Of a stretch of 64,000 nt of DNA, positions 38,801-53,800 are shown piece by piece. The notes under the pieces are model-generated. The model was not told the DNA's origin. It did not search any database and worked only from the letters and a program-made list of their open reading frames with translations. Made by a program: the position numbers and the translations under genes. How positions within the stretch are numbered: position 1 is the first letter of the stretch; each line of letters begins with the position of its first letter. This DNA comes from Costus lasius (taxonomy: Eukaryota; Streptophyta; Magnoliopsida; Zingiberales; Costaceae), in NCBI GenBank assembly GCA_027563935.2, contig CM050447.1, positions 11,872,501 through 11,936,500 of the forward strand, in the 5' to 3' direction.

Positions 38801-41800
38801 TGATGAAGTTATTTGGAAAGGAGGCCCCCATGGGAAATTGTCAATTAAAGCAGCCCATGAAAATTCATTACAACAGAATATATAGAATGGTACTAATTAG
38901 TATGGTTCAAAGGGGAATAACAAAATTTTCGTTTATTACTTAACTGGCTTGTCTTGACCAGCTCTCGACAATGAACCAATTGGAAAAATGGGAAATTATC
39001 ACTAGAGGTGCATATGCATTTTGTGGAAAATGAATCTGTGACCATTTGTTCTTTATGTGCTAGATCCTCGTAGATGTTGGTCAATGTTGCATGGAATGTA
39101 TGACATAAAGCTGGAGAAGGCTTGGTCTCAACTTTTTCCTATGATTGGTTCTAGGTAGAATAGAAAACGTGCATTAAATATTGTGGAAAGTTATTGTTGA
39201 CAGCAATCATTTATCATATTTGGTTGGAGATTATTTTTAGATAAACGGATGGATTTATGGCAAGTGATCAAAGAAGCGTTTGCAGACACTTGAAGGAAGG
39301 TAAAGGCTCGGTAATGCAACTTCTAGGAGGATCCGGCATGCAATAACTTCATTAAACTTTGTGCTCACTATCTAAGAAACGTTTATTAACAGGAAATAAT
39401 GTACCAAAAGTAGAAGCTTAGACATCCAGGAATACATGTGGACTTTCTCTACTGCTTTGAGAAGTGGTATACGTTGTATGGAACATATAGAACTGTATTT
39501 CTAATTAGAACCAAGGCTTACCCAGGATTGAGGTGAGATAATTATCACTCGTAAATGGCTAGCACCAAAATTGTGCTTGTGTTGGCATGTAGTATGCTTC
39601 TAGTCAAAAGAGATCCTAGTTCGAAGATAATCTGGGATTCTGGGTACTTCTTGGTGCTATGATGAATTAAGCATTCAATGCTATTCTGTTGAGCTGTACT
39701 CGTATAATATCTTTTGCAATTCTGTTTTGTGGGATTGAGGGATTGTTGAGAGAATGTGGAATGGAAATTATAAGTGCCATGGGTTACGAGTGTTCTTGTT
39801 TTGAACAACGTAATGTCTTTTTGTTATCTATTATCCTTTTGATTAGCCTCAGGCAAAAAAAAATATGGTGAAACTATGCAGTTCATTATAACTACAACAT
39901 GTAACCAACAAACAGATTTAACAAAAATATTCTTAATACTCCAAACCAAGAAACAGATGTAGTTATCTATTACATATTGTAACATGGACAAAGTTATGAA
40001 GCTTCTACCATTCAGGACACATGGGCAGTTGCATCGTGCCATGTGTCTAACTAATTTAACTGAGTTCCTTTTCAAGTTCAACCACATAGGATAACCCATT
40101 CCCAAGAATTGCCCAATTTTGAAAATGATCGTTCGTGCAGTTTAGTGTTCTAGTTTTTAGTTTTCTTTTTTCTTGACAGGTCATTTGCACAAGAAGAAAC
40201 AGACTGCCCATACAAGTAAATCTGCCAACTACAATGATCCAAGAGAACTAGTGTCTTCCAATCCCAATAACAGTAAACGGCTATTAAGGTGGATTTTCAA
40301 ATAAAGGGACACAGCCGTGCCAGATAACCAGTGGAATTGCTTTAAGAAAAACTAAAATACCCCTTACCAACACTAGCCACCTTTGATAGTGATTTAATAT
40401 AATTCAGAATTTTTCCTCCACTATAAATATCAAACCATTCATCACTTACCATGTCAAATTGTAACGAACCATGTGAAAAAATGATCCCGAGAGTTGTAAC
40501 AAAAGAAAAGAACAATTATATTATTTCAAAATATTGTATTGTCACATGATGCCTTTTTGCAGAGGCTAAATACAGTAACATTGATAATTCATAGTATGAA
40601 CATACTTAATATGATGATGGAAAATTAGAAAATAATATAGTGACATCACAGAAGAGGAGACTTCCATATTTAACACCACAAACAGAGCAATCTGAGTTTT
40701 GAAGTACACCTCATTTGGAACATATTCATGCTAATATACAGGCAATCATGGAGGTAAAAGAAACAACTGAGGACCTACCTTTAAGGTTATTTGTCCAACA
40801 AAACCAGCTTTTACTGTAACTGGAAGTCTCAAAGAATTTAGTGCTTCAGCCTTCAAGTTCAAGTCCTTCAGAACAACATCACCTTATGAGAAAGAAAAAA
40901 ATAAAGAAAATAAGAACATTGGGCGAGCCAATCAGGATTAATTTGATTACATGTGTAATCAGCCAAAGCAACAGTCTTTGGAAAATTATGTAAAGAAATG
41001 ATAAAACAGACAACCTAAATATTAATTATTAACATAAAGACCGGTAATAGTAATTTACATATAACCTTTGTTCAAGAAATATCAGTTGATATTTGTAGGA
41101 TGCAATTACAAGAGAGCAGTCTATAAAAGCCAATCTTATCAGAATTGTTCACTCAATCCAATGCATGAAAGAAAATTTCTAAAATAATTCAAATAAAGAT
41201 AATCAAACCAAATTATTAGAATTAAGTTAAACAATGAAAGTACAGTATGATATATATTAGAAGTTTAAACCAATAAGGAATAAAGTAAGAAAAAATCACT
41301 GAGCTCGCAGTAAATAAAAATGTCTAACTCTCTACCTCAAGCCGAGTATATAAATCAAACATGTCCAACATATAACATAATAAATAAAATCATAAATAAG
41401 GAAAGGTATAATAAAGATATCCGCAAGCTAGTTCCATGACAGCATTGGTTACAAAGCAGAGAAATGCTAATCAATTCCAATGAGTTTGGTTCACAGGCAA
41501 AACATAAGATAATTAGAATGTAGGTGCATCCTATTTTTCACAATGCATGTGTTCCAAAAGGTTGAAAAAACAATCAAGTTTTTCTGATCGGCTCCTTACA
41601 CCGTGGCTTGCACCTGGTGACCCCCTATCTCGTGGCTTGAGGGAAGCTCTCCCCTCTGGCCCAGGACCTCCTAAGCTTCAGAAGTATTAGAAAATTGAGA
41701 GAGATATCCTCAAATCTAACTTGGACAAGGCCGCAGATGTGGAAGGATTAAATGCTCACAAGTTCCTAAAGCAAGTCAATATAACATTTATTGCATTGGT

Positions 41801-44800
41801 GACGAACTGCAAAACCTTAGAGATTTTGAAGGTTCCATACTCATTCCAAATTGCAAAATGAGTTAGCACTTCACCTCCAGAATTAGGAATAGCAATGGCT
41901 ACCTGATTTTTTACTTGATACCTTAATCTAATATATAAAACCAAGGTTTTCCAATTCAGTCTACATTGGTGTACCAGTCCGGTGTTGTCCTGATATACCT
42001 GTCCAATGCTGAATTAATATATGCTGGTATATATGTGTATATAATATATATATGGTACCAACCTTGCACGATGTATCGGTACAAGTTCAAACTAATACGA
42101 ACAGCCAGTTTTTATATCTAGGTTCAGAACTATGCACCAAACCAACTTATGAAACAACAACAAAAAAAACCTCACTGTTTGTGCAACAAAAGAATGGTTG
42201 ATGACGTTTGAAATTGGAAGTTGCAGTGTTGTCAACACCGTTTCCTTTCAAGATCTATGTTGTCATATTATATATTTTTTTATTACTTTAAACAAATTTC
42301 CCTAACAGCAGAAAAAGGACATCTTGGACTATTTATAAACATATGCAATAACCATCAGGTATTAATAAACTTTATTGGTTTACCCATTGATTGAAAGTAC
42401 TGCCAACTTATTAAACGCTTCTTGTATGAAAAGCAAACCTAGTAGGAGCCAAATATATCACTTAAGTGGATGCTTCATGCAAGGATACGTGAGATTTGTT
42501 GAACCATTGTTTATTATTTTGAGAAAAGCAGTTTGAAGACGACCAAATAGGTGGATTCGTATGAAATTTAATCTACTTTTGATAAATTACTCTCTGCTAA
42601 TATCTTTTGAGAGTTAAATTTTGTTTCCAATAAAATGTTTGTCCAAGACTCGTCTTTAGAAATATATATATATATATATATATATATCTAATTATGCTCA
42701 AATCCACAAGTCATATATGCAATGGTATGTAAGTGAAGATTGCTAAATAGTAATAATTTTATTTTATAAAACAAGAAAATGTATCTAAAGGGCAGCAAGA
42801 AAGAACCTTTCCAAACACTTATTCTAAGAGCTTCAACAGAAAGCCCCTCAACATACTCTCCCAAATATTTCCGAAGCAGATGCAGAACCTATCATAGTAA
42901 CAAATGAAAATAATAAAATTTCATCATCACTAACAATGTAATCATATCACAGCACCACTGTACAACAGTAAATTTTTCCAGATTATGGAAAGATAACATG
43001 TAAGATGCTATAACAGTACAACATTCCATATGCCCATAAGTAATATGAGAAATCTCGATGTGCGCGTATTTTTTTCAGTATCATCTCATGTGAATATGCT
43101 AAAGGCATCTTTAAATGAAAAAGTTTTTATGATTCTCTATTTAGACCCATATTTCAACAGTAAAGCATTCACAATTTCCTTCGCTGTTGTCATGATCTCA
43201 AATTACTATAACATTTTTATTCTGATAAGGACACATCCATTTACGCACAGTGTTCAGAGTTAGAATCATTCATTTTCACATCTTTTTTTATTATGAATAT
43301 ATAAGCGCTTCATTCCAATCAACTTGATACCAAAGTAAATTAATTGTATCTTCACGTGGACCACTCCCATCTTATCTCCCATCTGCTATCCTCCTCTGTA
43401 CCTCTGCATACCCACCAACCACTAACTTTCCCTTCACCCACTCCCCCTCATCTCCACCTTCTTCATTATAAACCAACCACAGCAATAGTTGTAGGAAGCC
43501 CATAACAGTCACATCAGACGCAACATATTGTCTACTGTCAATCATCCTTCTTTACTTATCCCCTTGTCCTCTCTCTCCATTCCTAAAGTTTGGATATGTA
43601 TGTACTCTTCTTAATTTAAGAATCTATTTTCATCTCCTCCCACGACTAGGATGCACTTCTCAACTCTTCGTTCAACTTGAAGTATATCACTCCTCAATGC
43701 ACGATAGTCAAATACTATAGTGTCAATTACCTCCTCTATACTCGAGCATAGTAGTTCCTCCTCAGTTCCCATGGTAAACTCTAAAAAGTAGCCCCCCTCC
43801 GTCCAATGTCTTCAATATAAAATTACCAACTTGGCAAATGTCTATGTTGTCCTAATATAGCTTCTGTTCTTGAGAATATCATCCCTAAGCTTCTTCAGGT
43901 TCCTCTGGATCCACCTCATGTGATGGTCAATTTGAATCTATCTCATGTGATCTAACCATGGGCGTAAATATTTTCCACCTCCTTATGAGTGTTATAGTCA
44001 TTTCCTGAGTGATGTTGGGACAAGTTTGATTGACCTCTATGGAGACCGACCCCCAATGTACCTTAAGAGCACAACTCTTATTATCATCATATTTACTACT
44101 GAGTATGAATAACTACTACAATCTAGCTCAGCTACTACTTCTTCTCTTGTTGCTTCATCTCAAGTTACTTCTAATATGGCTTCCTTAACTTTAAATTCAT
44201 CTTAGGTTCCTGATTCTAGAGCCCCCAAAGCGCCACAAAGCATAACTCTCATTATCACCATTTTTGCTACCATTTCAATCTAGCTCTAATCAAGGTTCTA
44301 AACATTGACTTGTACCATCCCGTACATACTGCCTAATACAAATGGTACATACCGATTCTACATTGTACCAGTATCAAAAATATGTCTATAATATATATAA
44401 CATTAATAGTGTCGATGGTATCATCGGTACTATGCATTGGTAAGAACGGGTACATACACCAATACAAAGTTGTACCTAAAATCTTGTCAACCAGTACCAC
44501 CACCACCAACCATCATCATCATTATTATTATTTATTATATATATGTATGTATATATTTATATTTAGATAGACTGAAAATTTAAAAGCATGGCTATAGCAC
44601 TACATCTCTAGGTGCCTTAACTTCTTTAGATTCCTCTTGGGTTCTTGATCCAAAGCCCCCATCATTAGACATGAACCCCAATTTGTTTTAGTTATCTATT
44701 GATACTACATTACCGAGTCTGTAATGCAAATAGCTCTTTTCTTATAATATTCATGGCTATTGTATAGTACATATTTATTGTGTCATCACTTTTGATAATA

Positions 44801-47800
44801 TCTTTACACGCAAATTGTTTATATTAAATTATCTTTCAATTATTGTTTTATTAATTCCAGTATTTTTCAAGAACCATCTTTGACTCACATTGTCTTTGAT
44901 CATGATGTGAATATGAAGGCGGATTGGTGAGTATTATGTCTTTGATGGTGCTTACATGCATGATGATCAATATATTGTTCTAGTCTTCCATCACCCTTTC
45001 TGCAAGCCATATGTATCATTGCCTTGGCCATCCTCCTCTCTCATCATCCAGCATTTTTTTCTATACCATTAGCTCCTTAGGATGTCATAGGCTTATCAAC
45101 TAGGTAAGCATCAAATGACCTCTTTACCTAGTAATGTCAATAAAAGGTGTAGCAAAATCCTTTTTCAACTGGTCCACTCATAGTTGGCCACCAAGTGTGC
45201 ATGCAACTACTACTTTTCAATATTTTATCATATGGCCTCAGCATCCTCACTAAATTTTTTTGACACAAATCTTACTACCAAATAAAATTCATGTACTACA
45301 AGAGTATGGGTACAACCATGACCCATCATATTTTTCAGAATGTCTAATATGATATTTAACTCCTTTTCAATCATTTTCAATTTTATTATATGTTATCCAT
45401 ATCACAAAATTTCATGAAGTTATTTTGCTAAATTAATGAAGAAAAATTGACAATTCTCAACTCTCCACACTTGGAAGCATGACTCTAGGAATCAGCTTAT
45501 TCTCATAGATATTTAGAGGTAAATATTACATGGCTCCATTAAATGGTAAATATTACATGGCTCCATTAAATGACACAATATATGACATTATTATAAAGAG
45601 ATTCATATAGATATCAGTATATAATTGGTTGGGCACGCACCAATTGGAGTACAAGAGTTGTCAAAAATATGCTCTAGATCTTAGGATCTACAACCCAAAT
45701 TACGCAATCCATTCCAAAACGAATGTAGGATTTGAAACAGAAACAACAAACTGAGTCTTAGGATTGGATATTACAATCCTACCAATCCTAACTTAATAGA
45801 TAGAATTGTTTCAAATTTAACTACTATTATAAAAAAAAAATGATAATCTATCATGCCAAAAGCCCTAAATTGCTACATTATGAAATTTTTCATCTTTAGT
45901 TATCATTATTTATTCTTCGTCATCGTTGACAACCATTTATCAACTTAAAACTTTGTCATCTTCACCTATTTGTCAACTTTAGTTATGTATCAATATCAAC
46001 TTTGTAATATTTGTCATCTTTATTTAGTGACTTCATTATCATTTTTATCATTTTCATTGTCATTACCTAGGTGTACCTTTAATATATAGAATGGGCTCAG
46101 ATTTGAATACTATAATACATAAATTGATAATTTATTATGCCAAAAGCCTTAAATTGTAAAATTATGTAATTTTTTATCTTTAATTTTTATCATTTATTCT
46201 TTGTCACCTTTGATGAACATTTATCTAACTTAAACTCTTTGCATCTTCAACTATTTGTCAACTTTGACTATTTATCAATATCATCTTTGTAATATTTACC
46301 ATTTTTATTTAGTATCTTCATTATTATTTTTTTATTATCATTATCTTCGTCATCATCCACATTTTTGTCTTATTATCTTTAGTTCACTACAATTAATTGT
46401 TGTTTTTAGATTCATTGTCCGTCTTTGATGTATTCATCTTCTATTAACTTGCCTCTATCATCATCTCCTAACAAATATTTAATTTTATAATTCTACACAA
46501 CACAACAAATACATCTAAAGAATAATATTGTGCATATATAATTTACCCTTAGTGGTTGATAATAAATAAATATTTATTATTTTTTTGTCACTTATTACTT
46601 ATTAGAATGTTTGTCTTACTCTATGTTTAATTAGATGAATAAAAAAATATATTTTATGTGATTTGTTCGAATCTTATGATTTTATAATAGATGAATATGT
46701 TTTTGAAAAAATATATTTTATGTGATTTGTTCGAATCTTATGATTTTATAATTCAATCTTAGATTCTAATCCTATAAAACCTAGGTAGGATTATGATCCT
46801 AAATTAGTCTTCCATGGTGATCTTATAGAAGAGGATGTACACAACTACACATAACAACCTCCTTTATATATTGCACATGTGGAATAAAAAATATGCATAT
46901 CAAGAAGAAAACATAATAGTCTAAAACAAATTCACACGGTTCCTCCATTTCTATACGGTTCAATTCCTTTGGCATTATTCTTATTGTTGCTTGTGTTGAT
47001 AACATTCTACTAGAGTATTTCCTAAAGCTAAGAATCCAAGACAGTCATGGTATTTCTTAGTATGGAGTGTTCTTATGGTATTAAGAAACTATTCCTCTTC
47101 CTCTTCCTTTAGAAGAAGTATGACATTTTTGAAGAAATTTGATTTCTTAGTTACAAGCCTTCTCAATCAAAAACTATACTCCATCAGAAACTTTTCCTTT
47201 AAAATAGTTTTGAAGATGTTGTTGCTCTTACATATCTTCAATTTGTTGAAAACATATTTATCTTACTATTGCATACGTTGATATCTCATTCACTATTGGA
47301 GTGTTCAAACAATTCATATAAATCCAAAACAATGTCACGGTTGTTATGAATAATATTATTTGGATGTCCATTCATCCTCATTCAGTTTTTATATTCTTTG
47401 GTTATAATCTTGAAATCTATGTAAAGTAATTAACTTATGTAATTATGATTCTTAAGTTATTTATCATTTGGGATGCTATCTCTTTTTGTATTGAAACACC
47501 GAAAACAAAAGTGAAATAAGATTTCCTCTTACCTCAATTATTCTATTTCTTTATTACTTTGTTTCATTTTGTAACACGTTATCAGCACGAGGCTCTATCT
47601 ATCAGGTATAATATTTATTATTTATTTTCTCTTAGTTAAGTTTAAATCTCCCTACCATTTAATCTTTGCACAAGCATATTAGCATTTCAATTCTGTGTTC
47701 TGATTTCTCTCGGCATTTAAATCTGAAAATTTAATTTCAGCGAAAAAAAAACTCAGACACGAGAATTCGAACCCGTATCTACACATTTCACCTAATTTTA

Positions 47801-50800
47801 ACTTTACTGCTGCTACCATTATTTTCTTTTGGTTTTGTATGTCATAATATAATATAACTACTTTTATTCATTTCTTAATCATTAGCTTTTTTTATCTAAA
47901 TAATATTGAATATTATCTAACTTATTTTTATATTTTTATGATAGTACTAAATATGTCAAATCTTGCAAAACTTGAGTTTGTGGCTCTTGACATTACGAGA
48001 AAGAATTATTTATTGGGTGCTAGATGCAGAAATTCATTTAGATGCAAATGGCCTTAGAGATACTATTAAAGAAAGAAATGAAACATCTAATCAAAATAAA
48101 GCCAAAGCTATGATTTTCCTTCGTCATCATCTCCACGAAGGATTAAAAGCTGAGTACCTCACGGTAAAAGACCCACTTGTTCTTTGGAATAATTTAAAAG
48201 AAAGATATAACCACCAGAAAACGGTAATTCTTCCAAAAGCTCGTTATGATTGGATGCATTTACGTTTACAAGATTTTAAAACAGTAAGCGAGTATAATTC
48301 TGCAATATTTAGAATTACATCTCAATTGAAATTATGTGGAGAAAGAGTCACTGATGATGACATGTTAGAGAAAACATTCTCCACTTTCCATGCATCTAAT
48401 GTGCTCCTGCAGCAGCAATATCGAAAAAAAGGTTTTAAGAAATATTCTGAGTTGATTTCTTGTCTTCTTGTGGCTGAACAAAATAATGAGCTTTTGATGA
48501 AAATCATGAGTCCCGTCCAACTGGCATTGCTCCATTCCCAGAAGTGAATGTAGCAACTCATAACCAACATTCTGTTGGGCAAACGTGGTCATGGTCGTGC
48601 TAATGATCGTGGTCGTGGTCATAGTCGTGGATATGGATATGGTCGTGGTAAACATTCCAAGAATATTATTTTTCACCGAAAGTGGACAAATAATGAAAAT
48701 AATGATAAAGAAAAGGGTACGAAGAATAGCAAACATATTGAAAATATATGCTATCGCTGTGGTGGAAAAGGTCATTGGTCACATACCTGCCGTACACCAA
48801 AATATCTCGTTGACCTTTATCAAGAATCATGGAAAAACAAAGAGAAAAAGATAGAGACAAATTTTGCTTGTGAAGATGGTAGTTTTAATTATGACCATAT
48901 GGACATTACCCATCTGGACATTGCTGATTTCTTTGCTGATCCAAAAGAAAAGAAAAATAATTATTTAATTGGAGATTGTAGTGTTCAAAAATAATTTCTT
49001 ATATATCTATGTCTTATCTTAATATGTTTTTTTTTCATTTAATAAAATAATAAATTTTGTTATCTTTTAAAATACATTGTTTTTTTTCCTGTTCTTTAGT
49101 AGCATTTTTTCTAACAGTATGGACTTCTATTTTTCAATGAAGAATGAGTATTCCTTTGGTTGGCACCAACATCAATACTGAAGATATTTGTCTCGCTAAT
49201 AGTGCAACAACTCACACAATTCTCAAGAATAAAAAGTACTTCTCTCATTTAACAATGCAAGAAGCTAATGTTAATACTAGATCTGGTAGTACAAAAATTA
49301 TTGAAGGCTCCGGAAGAACTAATATATTATTACATGAAGGAACCAAATTGTGCATTGATAATGCACTATATTCTACAAAGTCTCAAAGAAATTTATTAAG
49401 CTTTAAAGATATTCGCCGAAATGGATATCATATCGAAACAACAAATGAAGGGAATATTGAATTCCTTTATATCACGAGACTTATATCAAGTAAAAAATAT
49501 ATATTAGAAAAATTACCTACATTTTCCTCTGGATTGTACTACACTTATATTAAAACAATTGAAACATATAATATTGTAAACCAGACGTCTACAGATAATA
49601 ACAAATTCATTATTTGGCATGATCGATTGGGCCATCCCGGATCTATTATGATGCGAAAAATAATTAAAAATTCATGTGGACACCTATTGAAGAGCCAGGA
49701 GATTTTTCAATCCAATAATTTCTCATGTGCTGCTTGTTCCCAAAGAAAGTTGATAATTCGACCATCACTAGTCAAAGTTAGAACTGAATCTCTCGCGTTC
49801 TTATAACGTATACAAGGTGATATTTGTGGACCAATACACCCATCATGTGGACCATTTAGATATTTTATGGTTTTAATTGATGCTTCAACTAGATGGTCAC
49901 ATGTTTATTTATTATCAACCCGCAACCACGCGTTTGCGAGATTGCTTGCCCAAATAATTCGACTAAAAGCTCATTTTCCTGATTATCCAATTAAGAAAAT
50001 ACGCCTTGATAATGCTGGTGAATTTACATCTCAAGCTTTTAATGAATATTGTATGTCTATTGGAATTGATATTGAACATCCTGTAGCACATGTTCATACA
50101 ATTCATTAAGTGCTTACAATTGATTGCAAGACCATTGCTTATGAGATCAAAGCTTCCAAATTCTACTTGGGGACATGCAATCTTGCATGCTGCAATATTG
50201 ATTCGCATCAGGCCAATAAGCTATCATAAGTTCTCCCCTTTACAATTGGTTTTTGGTCAGGAACCTAATATTTCCCATCTAAGAATTTTTGGATGTGCTG
50301 TATATGTTCTAATTGCTCCACCACAACGCACTAAGATGGGTCCTCAAAGAAGGTTGGGAATATATATTGGATATGAGTCTCCATCTATAATAAAGTATCT
50401 TGAACCATTAACAGAAAATTTATTCATGACTCGATTTGCCAATTGTCATTTTGATGAATCAAATTTCCCGACATTAGGGGGAAAAAAGAAGCAGTTGGAA
50501 AAAGATATTAGTTGGAATGAATTATCATTATCTCATCTTGATCCTCGTACAAAACAATGCGAATTAGAAGTTCAAAGGATAATTCATTAGCAAGGCTTAG
50601 CCAACCAATTACGAGATGCATTTACTTACCCAAAAAGAGTAACTAAGTCATATATACCAGCTGCTGCTAATGCTCCAATAAAAATTGATATTCCTATTGG
50701 AAAATCAAGTATCGCAAATGAGTCTCAAGCACGCATGAAGCGTGGCAGACCCATCGGTTCCAAAGATAAAAATCCTCGAATAAGAAAAAGAGCTAAAAAT

Positions 50801-53800
50801 CAAGATGGCCAAATCGAGGATGTAATAACTACAAAAGATTCCTCTGACATAATCAATATTTCAGTTCCAGAAGAAACACAAGAAACTGAAATTTGTGAAA
50901 ATAAAGAGATCTCAATAAATTATGTCATGAATAGAATACAATGGAATCGACATGAAGTCAACGTTGACGATGTTTTTGCATATAATATAGCGCTTGATAT
51001 AATAAATGATAATGAGGATCATGAACCAAAGTTTATTTCAGATTGCAAACAAAGAAATGATTGGCCAAAATGGAAAAATGCAATTGAAGCGGAATTAAAT
51101 TTTCTTACTAAACGAAAAGTTTTTGGACCTATAGTTCGTACACCTAAAGGTGTAAAGCCTATTGGATATAAATGGGTTTTTGTACGAAAACGAAATGAGA
51201 ATGGTGAAATTGTAAGATATAAAGCGCGACTTGTTGCTCAAGGTTTTTCACAAAGACCCGGCATTGATTTTGAAGAAACATATTCACCTGTGGTTGATGC
51301 AAGTACGTTTCGGTACTTAATTAGTCTAGTAGCACAAGAAGGGCTTAATTTACATCTAATGGATGTTGTTACAGCATATTTATATGGATCTCTAGATAAT
51401 GATATTTATATGAAGCTACCTGAAGGTTTTAATCTTCCTAAAGCACATAATTCATGTTCACGAGAAGATTATTCAATCAAATTAAATAAATCTCTTTATG
51501 GGTTAAAACAATCTGGACGTATGTGGTATAATCGCCTTAGTGAATATTTGCTAAAAGAAGGATATAAAAATAATCTCATTTGTCCATGTATTTTTATTAA
51601 AAGATTTGAAAATAGATTTGCTATAATTGTTGTTTATGTTGATGACTTAAATATTATTGGAACTCCTGAAGAGCTTCTAAAAGTTATATCTTGTTTAAAG
51701 AAAGAATTCAAGTTGAAAGATCTAGGAAGGACAAAATTTTGTCTTGGATTACAAATTGAATACTTAAGAAATGGAATTTTTATACATCAAAATGTTTATT
51801 TAGCAAAGGTGCTAAAACAGTTTTATATGGACATGTCACATCCGTTATGCACTCCAATGGTTGTAAGATCATTAGATGTGAATAAAGATCCCTTTAGACC
51901 TCAAGAAAAGGGTGAAGAACTACTTGGTCCTAAAGTACCATACCTTAGTGCAATTGGAGCATTAATGTATCTTGCTAATTATACACGACCTGATATATCA
52001 TTTGCTGTTAATTTATTAGCAAGATATAGTTCTTCACCTACGCGAAGGCATTGGAATGGAGTTAAGCATATACTTCGCTATCTTAGAGGAACAATAGACA
52101 TGGGTTTGTTTTACTCAAAAGTGCCCAAGTTAGACTTAATTGGTTATGCAGATGCAGGTTATTTGTCAGATCCTCATAATGGTCGATCACAAACAGGTTA
52201 TTTATTTACCTGCGGTGGAACAGCTATATCATGGCGGTCTATGAAACAGACCATAGCATCCACATCTTCTAATCATGCAGAAATTTTAGCTCTACATGTG
52301 GCAAGTCGAGAATGTGTTTGGTTGAGATCTATGATTTAACACATATGTCACTTCTAGCTTATCTTCAGAGAAAATAATTCCGACAATCATATATGAGAAT
52401 AATACTACATGTATTGCCCAGTTAAAGTTAAAGGAAGGGTATATTAAAGGAGATAGAACAAAACATATTTCACCAAAATTCTTTTTCACTCATGATCTTC
52501 AAAAGAATGGTGATATAAGTATTCAACAAGTCCGTTCATGCGATAATCTAGCATATCTATTTACCAAGGCACTTCCTACTTCAATATTTGAAAAGCTTGT
52601 ATATAATATTGGGATTCATAAACTCAAAGATATCAATTGACATTTATAATTATAGTGTACTCTTTTTCCTTTATTAGGTTTTTATCCCACAGGGTTTTTC
52701 CTAGTAAAGGTTTTAACGAGGCACATATTTTTTTAATGGACATCCAATATTATATGGATGTCCATTCATCCTCCTTCGGTTTTTATATTCTTTGGTTATA
52801 ATCTTGAAACCTATGTAAAGTAATTAACTTATGTAACTATGATTCTTAAGTTATTTATCATTTGGGATGCTATAAATAAAGCATCTCTTTTTGTATTGAA
52901 ACACCGAAAACAAAAGTGAAATAAGATTTCCTCTTACCCCAATTATTCTATTTCTTCATTACTTTGTTTCATTTTGTAACAACGGTGTTTATCTTGAGGA
53001 TTTTTACACTATATAAAATGAACTTAAGGGAAGGGATTTCGAATAAAAAGTAGCCATTTAAAAGTGGCGGCTTATTCTAATGCTAATTATATTGAGATTC
53101 AACGAGACATGCACCTCCAAGTTTAATAGTTTGAAATAGACAACGTCGTCATTTGAAAAAATAAGAAAGCATCGCATAATTGCACGATCTAGTGCAAAAT
53201 TTGAGAATAGGTTATGCTCCCTCTATCAACGAGATAATGTGAACTTCTATTCTTTTAGATGACTTTGGTATTGCCTTAAGCAAGGCCAATTGTCCAAGAA
53301 AAATTGGTTGAACACATCCCAAACATGCATATGTTTCTGTATTTTCTTTCCTTCATGAAGAATAGTGCATTTAATGGATTTTATAGTCCAAGCAAAACAA
53401 TTTTTAGTGCACAACATAACACTAAGCAAGCATTGTGTAAAATGTATAAAATCCTCTCACTAGGCACCTTTTTCTCAAAGTCATCATAGTCTTTTTTGAA
53501 ATCAATGTTCAAAATAGTAGTTCATCCTTCGTACCGTGGTTTAAGATGCCAGTCTGGTATCAGCCGGTTTGTCCGATTTATACCGATCAAAGATCGGACA
53601 GGTTTCACCGGTTTCACTCTGCACAATATCAATCGGGTTTACAATAGCACAGTGTCAATTTCACTATAGCAAACCGATCCAAGCCTAGACCGATATACCG
53701 GTTCAGACCGATATCTTAAACCATGCTTCGTACCATGTAATTTGCGTAGTACATGGCCAAAGCATAACTTGGTAGAGTAGTGAGTTATGCTACAAATATT

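Larger units (their letters stand above)
42889..47336. other. VPS13 intron 1, part without coding elements
   Basis: AT-rich spacer between exon 2 and element F. It holds a GTACCGGT-type fragment (about 44288-44500) and three local tandem duplications listed separately. ORFs up to 77 codons here show no domain. Confidence 0.55.
47342..52981 (+). mobile_element. Element F: Ty1/copia retrotransposon in VPS13 intron 1, dead
   Basis: 5,640 bp with a perfect 5-bp target duplication ACGGT (47337-47341 and 52982-52986). Gag with zinc knuckle, protease, integrase, RT and RNase H occur in copia order. The 5' LTR is 235 bp. The 3' LTR lacks its first bases and the polypurine tract. The sequence after the 5' LTR is CGTTATCAGCACGAG, not the iMet-type TGGTATCAGAGC, so its primer is different or unresolved. 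By eye the LTRs have about 6 substitutions and an 11-bp indel. It is antisense to VPS13. Confidence 0.93.
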
